From the NCBI GenBank assembly GCA_032622095.1, contig CP136068.1, forward strand, positions 114,181,509 through 114,245,508: a DNA stretch of 64,000 bases, read 5' to 3'. Below the pieces are notes generated by a model. That model was given only the letters and a program-made list of their open reading frames with translations. It was not told the DNA's origin and ran no database searches. Made by a program: the position numbers and the translations under genes. Source of the stretch: Siphonodentalium dalli (Eukaryota > Mollusca > Scaphopoda > Gadilida > Siphonodentaliidae). Shown one piece after another: positions 50,001 through 53,539 of the stretch (position 1 is its first letter; the number at the start of each line of letters is the position of its first letter).

Positions 50001-52367
50001 CTCTGTATTATTAGGATGTAAACCGGTTGACCCAATTGGCAGTTGACCAATCACCAAACAGGATCGACAGGCTATGTAAATATTATGAGCTTATACCAGT
50101 TATTTTGTTGAATGAAAAAAGTAGATTAAAGGTACTCAATCCGATTCGATGGTCCCCATATCATCAGATTCCAACAACAGCAACATGTTTTGAAATGCCG
50201 TTTGAGTTATCAGAATGGATTAATTGCCCAAAAGTAATGCTAACCACTGTCAACTTTAGTATAAAATTGCCCAAAACCTGTTATTTATCAACATTTTGTT
50301 CAACGACATTTTGCCAGTTTGTCAAATATCTGACACAAAAAAAGCCACTTTATTAGAGTTATCCATCTTCAGTCGCAATTTGGTCAGAGACCGTCTTCTC
50401 GTCGACTGTTTACTGGGGCACCTGTAAATTATCGTTGGTGAAAAATTCGGATTATGCATCATTGAGTTCCATTATGGGCTTATTTTGTATAGAAATTAAA
50501 AATAAACATCGTTCTATGTCCACATATAGCGTATATTGAGGTTAAATAATGCTAATATGAGCTTATTTCGCTCACTAACAAAACATAAGCCCGTTATGTG
50601 CCTATTTTCACGAGAAGAGGCTGCAAAGGTACATATCTATTGGCCTAAATTTAATTACAGGGGGACTATACACTAATCTGGCCATTTTTGGGACCATCTT
50701 CTTTTATACTCAACATCATATATGCAACAAATGAATGAATTTGAGCCACGGATTAGTGCAAAGCACACTCATGTGCTCTATGAACGATACAAAAAAAACA
50801 TTGTAATTATAATGAAAATGAATAAATGGCTGGAGTCATAAATTCATTTTCATTATAATTACCATGTTGTTTGCATCGTTCATAGAGAACATCAGTGTAT
50901 TTTGCACTAATCCATGGCTCAAATTGATTCATTTGTTGCATATATTCTTTTGGGTATAAGAGGAGATGCTCCCATAAATGGCCGTATTTAATGTACAGTC
51001 CCCGTTAAGCAGTAGTTCTCGGTATATAATGTTCTTGAACATTTGTATTCCTGTATAGTCTGTAGACTAACCGAGTCACGTGTCACACGTACGCATAATT
51101 TAGCATGTCTGAGTCCAGGTAATGGTTAGTTGTTCTTCTGGGATATTGATTGTTACCCATGATCACCCCTGATTGAATAGCAGAACATTGTGACATACTG
51201 TATTCAATAGAGTATATTAACATACACGATTATCACATGCAACTATCGCCGATTAATGCATATTGTCAGTGAATAGTTAAAGATGCATACTCCGAATTAA
51301 CGCTCCCAAATGACTAGTTCTTTGGCTTCGGGGGTGAACAATATTTGATTCGAGTAGAGGAACCCACCCATCAAAGCTCAGAGTGATCAGATAACGATTT
51401 TCGAAATTTATTATTTCTCGAAATGTGCAATTAGTTGTGGCCCAGAAACGAGTCGTCAAACCGATTGTCTCGGATAAAATTGCGGATGAAGATGGATAGC
51501 TCTGAAATAAAGTGGTAATACGGCAAAATGTCGTGACAGGCAAGTGATAATACGGCCATATTTCGTTGAACAACAAGTTGATAAATATCTCGTTTTGGGA
51601 ACTTTTATACAATAGCTGACAGCGGTTAGCATTATTTTGTTGTAATTAATCGATTCTGATAACTAAAGTGTATTTTAAAGAAATGTTGTTGTAACTTGGT
51701 GATATGGGGACCGTCTGATCGGATTGAGTACCTTTAATACATAGAGCATCAGTATCTTCGTAATATACATATAGTGGGGAGTGGATAGCTCAGATCGTTT
51801 GTGGCCCGACCTCTGAGCTACGTTTGGTGTGGTCGAGGGTTAAAATCTGACATGGTATTGGTGCCACGATCAGTGATCTGAGAACGATTCCAGAAGCAAC
51901 AGAATCTCAGACAATATATGATAAAATACGTATGCTAGGCGAATTTCGCACCTCTGCTCCTCTCGTAATGTCAAGGTCAGGGATGTCACTAAACTGGGCA
52001 CACCGTCGGATCTGCAACCGAAACTAATTGGTGTGACTGACAAGTAACAATAACAAGATACAAAACGTAGGTGCATTTAGATGATAATCTGTTCACGCAC
52101 ATATGTGTGGAGAAATAACGCGTGTTACGGGGTCAGTGTCTCTTGCTTTCTGATATACATATAAAACGTCAGGCGATTTTCGGCGCTTCGGCAACACTTA
52201 CCATCATTATCATTAGTATCCAACGACAGCGTCCTCTTGTGGGCGATATTTCTCAGAAGGGCGCGTAACTCCAGTTCCCTGATGTCCTCATCGTGCGTAC
52301 ACTGGACATTCAGAACATACAAAACAGCGACAAGCGCTACTAAAGAGACGAGTGTACACCAAGACAT
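16964..52367 (-). CDS. Modular secreted chitin-binding / C-type lectin-like matrix protein (11 exons assembled)
   Basis: Hand-assembled gene: 52367-52202, 46577-46491, 38978-38910, 37673-37476, 27228-26536, 25985-25762, 23398-23260, 22074-21808, 20302-20138, 18214-18137, 17080-16964. The coding sum is 2203 bases, 734 residues, open throughout. Every junction has matching phase: all are phase 1 except the phase 0 join at 25762/23398. Domain order is signal peptide, basic RRRR segment, TTE linker, EGF-like, CBM14, acidic EI-repeat region, C-type lectin domain, linker, CBM14 (partial). CBM14 binds chitin in other proteins, and acidic repeats plus lectin domains occur in shell and cuticle matrix proteins, so an extracellular matrix role is inferred. 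At least six N-glycosylation sequons are visible. That all exons belong to one transcript is inferred from strand, order and phase; a split into two genes between 46.5 and 39 kb or between 37.5 and 27 kb is not excluded. Confidence 0.6.
18137..18214 (-). CDS. Exon 10: Thr/Pro/Gln linker
   Basis: Twenty-six codons, phase 1 at both ends, acceptor 'AATTTCAG', donor GTACAC (weak at +4). It encodes 'MESFTQPTGGIPETTT' and 'QSAEVTTIP', a short threonine-rich spacer that could carry O-glycans. The start 'F-x-QPTG-x-x-E' matches the linker that opens exon 4 ('FSQPTGNTEPPTT'), so the linkers are related by duplication. Confidence 0.6.
18526..18865 (+). repeat. Dispersed repeat X, copy 1
   Basis: About 340 bp repeated in direct orientation at 29105-29415. 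Landmarks in order: 'AAGTCCCACTA', 'CGAAAC-GTGTGATT-GGTTC', 'CGCATGGCAAGTCA', 'TTCTAATTTGCT', 'GTCATTAAGTTTTTA' and 'GGAAAACCC-CGCGCTA'. Both copies lie in introns of the matrix gene. Confidence 0.65.
19300..20070 (+). mobile_element. Repeat Y, longest copy
   Basis: Sections of this 770-bp block recur at 23520-23880 (inverted), 36555-37225 (direct, interrupted) and 38100-38600 (inverted). Landmarks are 'CACTCCGGTAGGGTGATCAA', 'ATCTTGCTCAAAGTAGTTAT', 'GCGTTAGTTTATCGCCG', 'GATGTTTTCTTTG' and 'GAACAAGTCCATAATA'. No transposase frame was seen, so it is a non-autonomous element or a decayed fragment. Confidence 0.65.
20138..20302 (-). CDS. Exon 9: second half of the C-type lectin-like domain
   Basis: Fifty-five codons, phase 1 at both ends, acceptor 'GACTTTTAG', donor GTAAGT. 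It continues from exon 8 as 'GEPLEYANWARRYPRRW', then 'GKCANIRFDKQGKWENKRC' and ends 'DYTYICEY'. It supplies cysteines four to six of the fold. The usual calcium-binding EPN or QPD triplet is replaced by an arginine-rich loop, and WND reads WEN. Sugar binding of the classical calcium-dependent kind is therefore doubtful. Confidence 0.8.
20430..20830 (-). mobile_element. Repeat W, inverted single-unit copy
   Basis: Reverse-complement match to 10886-11285: 'AACGAACCGTCGGCCGACTC', 'TTGTCACAAACCAAAAATCA', 'TCTATAAATAAAACGCCCA'. Here the 230-bp unit is present once, so the duplication at 10.7 kb is private to that copy. It lies in the intron between exons 8 and 9. Confidence 0.65.
21161..21423. 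mobile_element. Family C MITE, complete copy
   Basis: Ends 'AACCCTTTCTGTATACT' and 'TTTTGAAGGGGTT' are inverted. The centre is the palindrome 'GTTCAGATAATAAGTTCAAC' followed by 'GTTGAACTTATTTTATGAAT'. It is about 260 bp, without coding capacity, in the intron between exons 8 and 9. Confidence 0.7.
21808..22074 (-). CDS. Exon 8: first half of the C-type lectin-like domain
   Basis: Eighty-nine codons, phase 1 at both ends, acceptor 'GTTATTTCAG', donor GTAAAC. Residues run 'IQLRCPLASKHGGALHIY', 'NDTCYKFVEVERSWNEA', 'ATDCVSQGGQLVKVLDQ' and 'GVWIGAREEDNEWMWSQG'. These are the N-terminal cysteine pair of a long-form domain, the third cysteine of the core, the GG-x-L strand and the WIG-x motif. NDT is a possible N-glycosylation site. 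The frame joins exactly to exon 9, completing the domain. Confidence 0.85.
22110..22503. repeat. Degenerate GAT/GAC trinucleotide tract
   Basis: About 390 bp dominated by GATGAC-type triplets on the plus strand (ATC/GTC on the transcribed strand). It starts about 35 bp upstream of the acceptor of exon 8. On the transcript it is rich in pyrimidine steps. The poly-Ile/Val and poly-His frames across it are artefacts of the repeat. Confidence 0.85.
23260..23398 (-). CDS. Exon 7: acidic region to linker
   Basis: Forty-six codons plus one base, entering in phase 0 after 'AAATAG' and leaving in phase 1 at GTTAGT. It encodes 'IIEELEPEPESEETEIEID', then 'NGGDIDESEEVVFNETD' and 'IITSPPTTIA'. It ends the acidic region and leads through a Pro/Thr spacer into the lectin domain. 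NET is a glycosylation sequon. The acceptor is plain, but the phase change from 0 to 1 is exactly what the neighbouring exons need. Confidence 0.65.
23520..23880 (-). mobile_element. Repeat Y, inverted copy
   Basis: Reverse-complement match to 19690-20000: 'ACAACTTTGAGCAAGATTAT', 'CACTACCGGAGTGTTTCATA' and 'AAAACATCGTC'. Intron between exons 6 and 7. Confidence 0.65.
24046..24340. mobile_element. Hairpin-core-hairpin MITE, family B, copy with truncated end
   Basis: The first hairpin (24047-24127) starts 'ACCCTGTGCCAATGCATTCT' and closes 'AGAGAATACATTGGCC'. The core is the reverse complement of the core at 41760-41950 ('GAGCCCCAGACAAACATGAG'). The second hairpin is cut short at 'TGGCCAATGCAATGCA'. 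The copy was inserted in the opposite orientation to the complete one at 41672. Confidence 0.75.
24440..24790. repeat. Repeated 'GATTGTCCACTTATAA' motifs
   Basis: The motif occurs near 24448, inverted near 24687 ('AGTGGACAATCC'), and twice near 24720-24785 where 'ATTGTCCATTTATAAGTGGA' forms a small palindrome. This may be a MITE with short inverted ends, but boundaries are unclear. Confidence 0.4.
24958..25085. repeat. Second GAT/GAC trinucleotide tract
   Basis: Degenerate 'GATGATGAC' repeats ending in eleven or more GAC units. Intronic, between exons 6 and 7. Confidence 0.8.
25312..25745. mobile_element. Foldback element, family D, copy 1
   Basis: The inverted arms, about 25312-25420 and 25550-25658, share 'TGACAGGGAACCTTATAAAG', 'CGCGGGGAATATAT' and 'CACTGTAGGTGAAGG'. 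Next to the right arm is a recurring tail (25659-25745: 'GGTGGAATATGATCTC', 'GGGCGTTAG-CAGAGTAGA'). Arms and tail recur at 27590-27965; the tail alone is at 28509-28605, and a diverged copy is at 55030-55300. Confidence 0.65.
25762..25985 (-). CDS. Exon 6: acidic Glu/Ile repeat region, part 2
   Basis: Enters in phase 1 after 'GACCTTTGCAG' and leaves in phase 0 at a weak donor (GTTGGA). Seventy-five residues, with 'DEQTKQEIEDEIKEI' at the start and 'DNKTKQEIEDEIEE' at the end, an obvious internal duplication. Between them is 'TSEENSTETEAEFENENEV' with an NST sequon. Roughly half of the residues are Glu or Asp. Such a segment could bind calcium loosely or form a charged helix; no enzymatic motif is present. 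Confidence 0.7.
26536..27228 (-). CDS. Exon 5: CBM14 chitin-binding domain and acidic Glu/Ile repeats
   Basis: 231 codons, phase 1 at both ends, acceptor 'TTTTTATTTTCAG', donor GTTTGT. The first 50 residues form a peritrophin-A/CBM14 module: 'CLGANATGQYFYPHSKANC', 'YIQCSQFGESFVNCC' and 'AEGLIWSQQILGCI', with six cysteines and the aromatic G-x-x-W position. About 170 acidic residues follow, including 'EIEQEIEDEIESETGSEI' and 'VEIEQEIEHQIEDEIKN', with isoleucine every fourth position. This suggests an acidic helix or coiled coil. Sequons are NAT, NTT and NKT. It is the largest exon and the clearest evidence for an extracellular chitin-associated product. Confidence 0.85.
27590..27965. mobile_element. 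Foldback element, family D, copy 2
   Basis: The tail ('CTCTACTCTGTCTAACGCTC') precedes the arms here, so the unit is inverted relative to copy 1. The arms include 'TGACAGGGAAC', 'AGTAGGCGAAGGTCCCAGCT' and 'AATTTCGAGCTGGGACC'. Intron between exons 4 and 5. Confidence 0.6.
28344..28502. repeat. 159-bp near-perfect hairpin
   Basis: 'TAAGGATTAACTGTCATGTG' at the left pairs with 'CACATGATAGTTAATCCTTA' at the right. The arms of about 75 bp are almost fully complementary around a short centre near 'ACCCTTCGTG'. The high arm identity means either recent insertion or gene-conversion upkeep. Confidence 0.8.
28509..28730 (+). repeat. Family D tail plus inverted repeat with 29690-29795
   Basis: 28509-28605 repeats the family D tail ('GTACTGGTGGAATATGATAT'). 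28610-28725 ('CTACTATTGGCTTAGTCCAA', 'TACTAAAGCCGGCTAAGATA') is inverted at 29690-29795. The pair brackets about 1 kb that includes repeat X. Confidence 0.55.
29105..29415 (+). repeat. Dispersed repeat X, copy 2
   Basis: Direct copy of 18526-18865 with about 75 percent match by eye. It ends at 'GAAAACCCGCGCTATATATA'. Intron between exons 4 and 5. Confidence 0.65.
29854..30269. mobile_element. 416-bp MITE with TAGT target duplication
   Basis: The ends 'GGTTACACTGGTGTA' and 'TACACCAGTGTAACC' are perfect inverted repeats. TAGT flanks both sides (29850-29853 and 30270-30273). The interior has no domain. A 4-bp duplication fits several DNA transposon groups, and a TA duplication by chance extended to TAGT is also possible. 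Confidence 0.75.
30849..31260. mobile_element. Hairpin-core-hairpin MITE, family B, diverged copy
   Basis: The outer arm 'GTTAACCCTTACATGACGGG' is followed by 'ACCCTGTGCCAATGCATTCT' and a full hairpin (30892-30964). A core of about 230 bp follows, unlike that of the complete copy, then a decayed second hairpin near 31190-31235 ('GCCAGTGCATTATCTTATGT'). Confidence 0.6.
31262..31553 (-). mobile_element. tRNA-derived SINE
   Basis: Read on the minus strand, it has a tRNA-like head with an A-box 'GTGGCTCAACCG' and a B-box 'GAGAGTTCAAATTTCC' at usual spacing. A body follows, then 'GACATTAAACCTCTCAAATC' and an (ATCA)n tail. This matches the general layout of mollusc and other lophotrochozoan SINEs. 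Intron between exons 4 and 5. Confidence 0.6.
31960..32219. mobile_element. Family C MITE, inverted complete copy
   Basis: 'CATTGACGAGTAGTTATATC', the central palindrome ('GAAATGTTCAGAAAATAAGT' facing 'TTATTATCTAAATATTTCC') and 'TTTATAAAGGGTTAA' at the right end follow in the reverse order of the 21.2-kb copy. Confidence 0.65.
32220..32476. mobile_element. Hairpin-core-hairpin MITE, family B, short-core copy
   Basis: Two hairpins (about 32240-32312 and 32343-32424) are separated by only about 30 bp. The outer arms are 'AACCCTTCCTGAAAGTTTAC' and 'GTGAAGCTCCCGCAATGCAA'. The core has been lost, which shows that the hairpins can persist without it. Confidence 0.65.
32830..33238. other. Intronic sequence with no recognised element
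   Basis: AT-rich, with repeated short phrases ('TGTTTACATAACA') but no long repeat, exon or reading frame. Confidence 0.4.
33239..33402 (+). repeat. Circularly permuted repeat, order B-A
   Basis: Segment B ('CACCGCCAACG', 'CTTTAATCCTAATC', 'TTTTGTTGTGACACACGTT') is followed directly by segment A ('AGCTTATGTCAGCTTCCGGT' to 'GGGTCACACAAAGC', 104 bp). At 36312-36475 the same segments occur in order A-B. Segment A is identical in both places. Confidence 0.75.
33708..34538 (+). repeat. Tandem duplication of about 485 bp
   Basis: 'GATGCATAACATTTACACAA' opens both units (33711 and 34197). Shared markers are 'CGTGAACGCGCCTCGTTG', 'GGTACCCA-TTACGATA' and 'ACGCTCTTTAA'. The first unit has an additional internal repeat (33740-33880 and 33895-34010). 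Long AT-palindromic phrases end each unit. Confidence 0.65.
34560..36311. other. Intronic sequence with no recognised feature
   Basis: No exon with matching phase, no transposon domain and no long inverted repeat was found in this stretch of the intron between exons 4 and 5. Confidence 0.4.
36312..36475 (+). repeat. Circularly permuted repeat, order A-B
   Basis: Counterpart of 33239-33402 with the two segments in swapped order. Segment A is 104 bp without a mismatch; segment B differs by a small deletion. Confidence 0.75.
36555..37225 (+). mobile_element. Repeat Y, copy split by a 270-bp insertion
   Basis: 36555-36690 and 36955-37225 match consecutive parts of 19690-20070. The intervening 265-270 bp are absent from the other copies, so they are a later insertion. 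A poly-C run of nine interrupts the second part near 37150. Confidence 0.65.
37476..37673 (-). CDS. Exon 4: Thr/Glu linker and EGF-like module
   Basis: Sixty-six codons, phase 1 at both ends, acceptor 'TTCTTTTCAG', donor GTACGT. The linker 'FSQPTGNTEPPTTQMTT' is followed by 'SSEESEETEETT' and 'CNKSTCQHGIFVQSACVC' then 'DGEWSGLNC'. The cysteine pattern and the W-x-G-x-x-C end are EGF-like, but only five cysteines are visible; the usual third one is missing near 'HGIF'. It joins in phase to exon 5, placing this module just before the chitin-binding domain. Confidence 0.7.
38100..38600 (-). mobile_element. Repeat Y, inverted left-part copy
   Basis: Reverse complement of 19300-19700: 'GTGTCTTTTCATGTTGATAA', 'TATATTCTAATTTACATAAT', 'CACATGTGTCTTACTAAA' and 'GGCCGGGATTAGGGGCTAAT'. 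Intron between exons 3 and 4. Confidence 0.6.
38910..38978 (-). CDS. Exon 3: linker, possibly a decaying duplicate of exon 4 linker
   Basis: Twenty-three codons, phase 1 at both ends: 'ITEPPATQMTTTFMETSSE'. It is clearly homologous to the linker of exon 4 ('NTEPPTTQMTT', 'SSEE'), and the flanking intron is duplicated too. The acceptor that exon 4 uses is destroyed here, so the model uses an AG inside the old exon ('CATCCAACAG'). The donor GTATAC is moderate. It may be a real short exon or a relic. Confidence 0.45.
39172..39540 (-). repeat. Dispersed repeat Z, inverted copy
   Basis: Reverse complement of 3612-3935: 'ATATAGTGCCTTGA', 'AAGGTGCCCATAGAG', 'CATTGAAAATAATA', 'AACATGTTCACAGTTTA'. 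Intron between exons 2 and 3. Confidence 0.6.
40040..40489 (+). mobile_element. TTAA-flanked MITE, copy 1
   Basis: Starts 'TTAAATGTACTCAATCCGAT' and ends 'GTACCTTTAA'. Inside are 'ACGGTCCCCATACCA', '(CAA)n', 'AGAGTTATCCATCTTCAG', 'CGAGAAATAACAAA' and 'GGGTTCCTCGACTC', plus a poly-C run. TTAA ends with short inverted repeats are typical of piggyBac-type elements. Four relatives lie within 12 kb. Confidence 0.65.
40555..40983. mobile_element. TIR element with 'AATAAAGAGCGTTCTCACTT' ends
   Basis: Left and right ends are inverted over about 45 bp: 'AATAAAGAGCGTTCTCACTT' and 'AAGTGAGAACGCTCTTTATT', then 'ACTCGTTTT-AACG' and its complement. The interior shares 'AAATTGAGCAAGGAGTTGAA' with the tandem repeats at 62955-63340. 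A partial end is also present near 38760. Confidence 0.65.
41219..41470. mobile_element. Short foldback element related to the 3.3-kb one
   Basis: The ends 'GAGGCCCCCACCCC' and 'GGGGTGGGGGCCTC' are inverted. Between them are tandem copies of 'GGAATACGGAATACC' and 'GGAATACGGCGTACC', the same phrases found at the ends of the 6566-9893 element. A run of ten G adjoins the right end. Confidence 0.65.
41672..42032. mobile_element. Hairpin-core-hairpin MITE, family B, complete copy
   Basis: The first hairpin (41673-41755) opens 'ACCCTGTGCCAATGCATTCT'. The second (41953-42031) closes 'GAATGCTTTGGCACAGGGTA'. Each is a palindrome centred on 'GTCGACCATAGGTCGCC' or its complement. The core of about 190 bp holds 'CTGCAGGGAGCCCCACACAT'. 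The element is bracketed by direct repeats of about 50 bp (41613-41663 and 42032-42080, 'CCCATATAGCTTGATATACT'). Confidence 0.8.
42118..42602 (+). repeat. Tandem array, four units of 124-133 bp
   Basis: Unit starts near 42118, 42242, 42368 and 42501 ('GGATCTTGTTAGTGTTGCCA'). Each unit contains 'TATAACATTCTGTTAACAAT' and 'AATAAACGGAGAACGGATCT'. Intronic satellite-like block without coding sense. Confidence 0.8.
42867..43454 (+). mobile_element. Helitron-like element H4 with nuclear-receptor-like motifs
   Basis: Begins 'TCTATTATATATTTTGGAAG' after A (42866) and ends 'GCCCGGACGAAGTCGGG', seven bases, CTAG (43451-43454), then T. The body has about four degenerate units of 'TTTCGACGAAACTTGGTATG' and 'TGACCTTGACCTT'. 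Motifs of the 'TCAAGGTCA' type occur on either strand near 43012, 43035, 43146, 43171, 43275, 43388 and 43416. Intron between exons 2 and 3. Confidence 0.75.
43521..44070 (+). repeat. Tandem duplication, period about 362 bp
   Basis: 'TTTTTCTCTAATATCTTTAA' to 'GTCAGAAACCC-T-TGATCC' occurs at 43559-43702 and 43921-44068 with few differences. The spacer repeats only partly. Confidence 0.7.
44450..44900 (+). repeat. Degenerate tandem repeat of about 140 bp
   Basis: Three imperfect units share 'AACGGCG-CTACTTTAGACAT'-like phrases, 'TTTGGTGGAAAT' and 'CCTCTCCG'. Probably an old repeat. No open frame runs through it. Confidence 0.45.
44900..45461. other. Intronic sequence with no recognised feature
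   Basis: No exon, transposon end or long repeat was recognised. Confidence 0.4.
45462..45871 (+). mobile_element. TTAA-flanked MITE, copy 2
   Basis: TTAA at both ends. It shares 'CAATCCGAT-TGATGGTCCCC', 'CAACAACAACAATTCTTC', 'GATGGGTGGGTTCCTCGACT' and 'AGCCAAAGAAAT-GTAATTTA' with copy 1, but has lost the poly-C run. Confidence 0.65.
45872..46490. other. Intronic sequence with no recognised feature
   Basis: Nothing beyond low-complexity AT-rich DNA and a small repeat of 'TTAGTTTCCATA' near 46000. Confidence 0.4.
46491..46577 (-). CDS. Exon 2: short basic segment
   Basis: Twenty-nine codons, phase 1 at both ends, acceptor 'GTTCTATTTTCAG', strong donor GTGAGT. It encodes 'EFQEDLETSKRRRRKNKP' then 'KKFRKWQQKLL'. 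The RRRR run would suit a furin-type processing site in a secreted protein and contrasts with the strongly acidic middle of the protein. Because it is short and without a domain, its assignment rests on splice sites and phase. Confidence 0.55.
46606..47580. other. Intronic sequence, possible old repeat at the left edge
   Basis: 46606-46890 begins like a retroelement tail ('GATTTGATTGACTGATTTAT'), but no reverse transcriptase or tRNA-like box could be recognised. The rest is featureless. Confidence 0.3.
47585..48035. mobile_element. Hairpin-core-hairpin MITE, family A, copy 3
   Basis: Palindromic modules at about 47617-47693 (arm shortened) and 47925-48008. The core is nearly that of copy 1 ('GAGGTTCCCAATGGGTGTAC', 'ACCATTTGGGAACTTCAA'), itself an internal inverted repeat. 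The outer left arm is 'GAGTTTAGTGCCTGTCGTTT'. Intron between exons 1 and 2. Confidence 0.75.
48205..48365 (-). repeat. Dispersed repeat, inverted copy of 13140-13310
   Basis: 'GAAATAGGTCGATAAATACT', 'AATACAACTTTGAACAC' and 'GGGTCCCAAACAAAA' answer the plus-strand landmarks at 13.1 kb. Confidence 0.55.
48366..49390. other. Intronic sequence with no recognised feature
   Basis: Contains a G-rich patch near 48408 and many 'GGAATTCCGAGTCGGA'-like phrases near 49190-49290, but no exon or element boundaries. Confidence 0.4.
49395..49590 (+). mobile_element. TTAA-flanked MITE, copy 3 (right part)
   Basis: Begins inside the element at 'AGCACTTGATTTTAGAGTTA' and ends 'GATTGAGTACCTTTAA'. The left half is missing. 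A separate hairpin starts two bases after its TTAA. Confidence 0.6.
49593..49741. repeat. 149-bp hairpin centred on 'GTAAACCGCTAAGCGGTTTAC'-type palindrome
   Basis: The outer arms 'AATGAATGTAGTGGGTGTG' and 'CACACCCACTACATTCATT' are perfect. The centre 'TGTAAACCGC' faces 'GCGGTTTACA'. The middle of each arm is less well paired. Confidence 0.75.
50126..50420 (+). mobile_element. TTAA-flanked MITE, copy 4 (left part)
   Basis: Opens 'TTAAAGGTACTCAATCCGAT', keeps 'ATGGTCCCCATATCATCAGA' and fades after 'AGAGTTATCCATCTTCAG'. The right end is absent. Confidence 0.6.
50659..51004. repeat. 346-bp hairpin element
   Basis: 'GGGGACTATACACTAATCTG' pairs with 'AATGTACAGTCCCC', and 'AACAAATGAATGAATTTGAG' with 'CTCAAATTGATTCATTTGTT'. 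Near the centre 'TAATTATAATGAAAATGAAT' faces 'ATTCATTTTCATTATAATTA'. The arms of about 160 bp are well matched and leave a loop near 'AATGGCTGGAGTC'. Confidence 0.8.
51277..51737 (-). mobile_element. TTAA-flanked MITE, copy 5 (inverted)
   Basis: TTAA at both ends. Read on the minus strand it runs 'GGTACTCAATCCGATCAGAC', 'GGTCCCCATATCACCAAG', then the shared interior to 'GCCAAAGAACTAGTCATTTG'. It is a nearly complete copy. Confidence 0.65.
51776..52080 (+). mobile_element. tRNA-derived SINE
   Basis: The head 'GAGTGGATAGCTCAGATCG' has an A-box, and 'GTCGAGGGTTAAAATCTG' sits where a B-box belongs, followed by an unrelated body of about 220 bp. The head is too diverged for a working tRNA. Intron between exons 1 and 2, about 120 bp from exon 1. 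Confidence 0.5.
52202..52367 (-). CDS. Exon 1: start codon and signal peptide of the matrix gene
   Basis: Fifty-five codons from ATG plus one base, strong donor GTAAGT. 'MSWCTLVSLVALVAVLY' and 'VLNVQC' form a clear signal peptide of about 23 residues with a hydrophobic core. 'THDEDIRELELRALLRNI' and 'AHKRTLSLDTNDND' follow, a helical and then polar stretch with a KR pair. A purine at -3 favours this ATG. It ends in phase 1, as needed by exon 2. That it belongs to the same gene as the lectin exons 30 kb away is inferred. Confidence 0.7.
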
Positions 52368-52790
52368 GTCGCACTTAGAAGATCCCCGTCAACAGAATGA
52401 CAAATTTATGCCCCCGAAAGATATGACAACGTAAGCATGGCCACTTCTAACACTCACGAGTTAAATAGGCGCTAAGAACGGCTGAGAAGGTGTTTCCGGC
52501 CAAACAGAATGCACGTTTCCGTCGATGTATGGCGCATTACTAAGACGACCGCCTGCGTGGGTACATATAAGAACACCATGGCGATGATATTTGGATAGCC
52601 ATCTGTGTATTACATGTACATCTAACACTTACGCCTCATTATTCTGTCCGGGTTTGAGACCCATTTGATTTACACAAGGTCATAATTAGTCACATTTGCT
52701 GACACAAGACTCAGGTTCATGTGTACGGTTTGTGGTAATTCGCGACCGTTATAGTCCAATTATCGTGACTTTATCAGTAAACGCCTCATC

Positions 52791-52802
52791 CTTTTTATAT
52801 AT
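52791..52802 (-). promoter_or_regulatory. Possible TATA box
   Basis: On the minus strand 'TATATAAAAAGG' lies about 425 bp upstream of the start codon of exon 1. If used, it implies a leader of about 400 bases or an upstream non-coding exon. AT-rich surroundings make a chance match plausible. Confidence 0.25.
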
Positions 52803-52845
52803 GGATATACATGATATAAAACAATAAGATTATACACGAATTTAT

Positions 52846-52864
52846 GGGGGGGGGGGGGGGGGGG
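52846..52864 (+). repeat. Poly-G tract of 19, with a second of 14 at 53041
   Basis: Uninterrupted G19 here and G14 at 53041-53054, both upstream of exon 1. They are able to form G-quadruplexes and prone to length change and assembly error. Confidence 0.9.
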
Positions 52865-53539
52865 TCATCCACTTTTTTTCCATACACTAGGCCGGGGTGG
52901 GTGGGTGGTTCAGCTGCGAAAAAGTAACTTTTTTCCTGAGTGGTCGCAATTTTTTCCTCTTACAACATTTCTTCAATATAAATGCCTCAAAGTGTTCAGC
53001 ATCATTGTTAAGGTGTGTATGATACCTAGGGCAGTGCTTAGGGGGGGGGGGGGGTAGTTAGTGTGGATATGGGCATGATGCTTCTCAGAAATCCAGATTA
53101 CGAACCAACTCTCAGGAATTCGCCTTTTACATCCGATCACATTGCCATGTACCAATGCTACTGGTTCCAGATGAAAATGGACAGTTATGTAGCACATGAA
53201 TAAACTTTAATATAAATAAAATGAAAAAAGCTATTCATTTATCTCATTAATATTTACTCATTATACCTGATCAGACCAGATGACTCAGTCAAAATTGTAT
53301 CGGAACTTGGCATGGGACTGTAGACTGCAACAACGCATATCACTGAGATAATAATCTTGAGATGGTGGACCCAGATTAAAGATTGGGCGAGCATACATAG
53401 ACCTTGAATGTGTAGATACGGAGAAGGCTGCTAAGTGGAATAAACAAAATCAGAACAGATAAGTGAAAAGAAGGGAAAGAAAATATAATATAACTTAATA
53501 TAATATGCAAGTCTAAAAATAATGTGCTGGTCATCAGCA

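Noticed and set aside
51776-51870. Functional tRNA gene
   Set aside because: Box A and a degenerate box B are visible, but the acceptor stem does not close and a SINE-like body follows.
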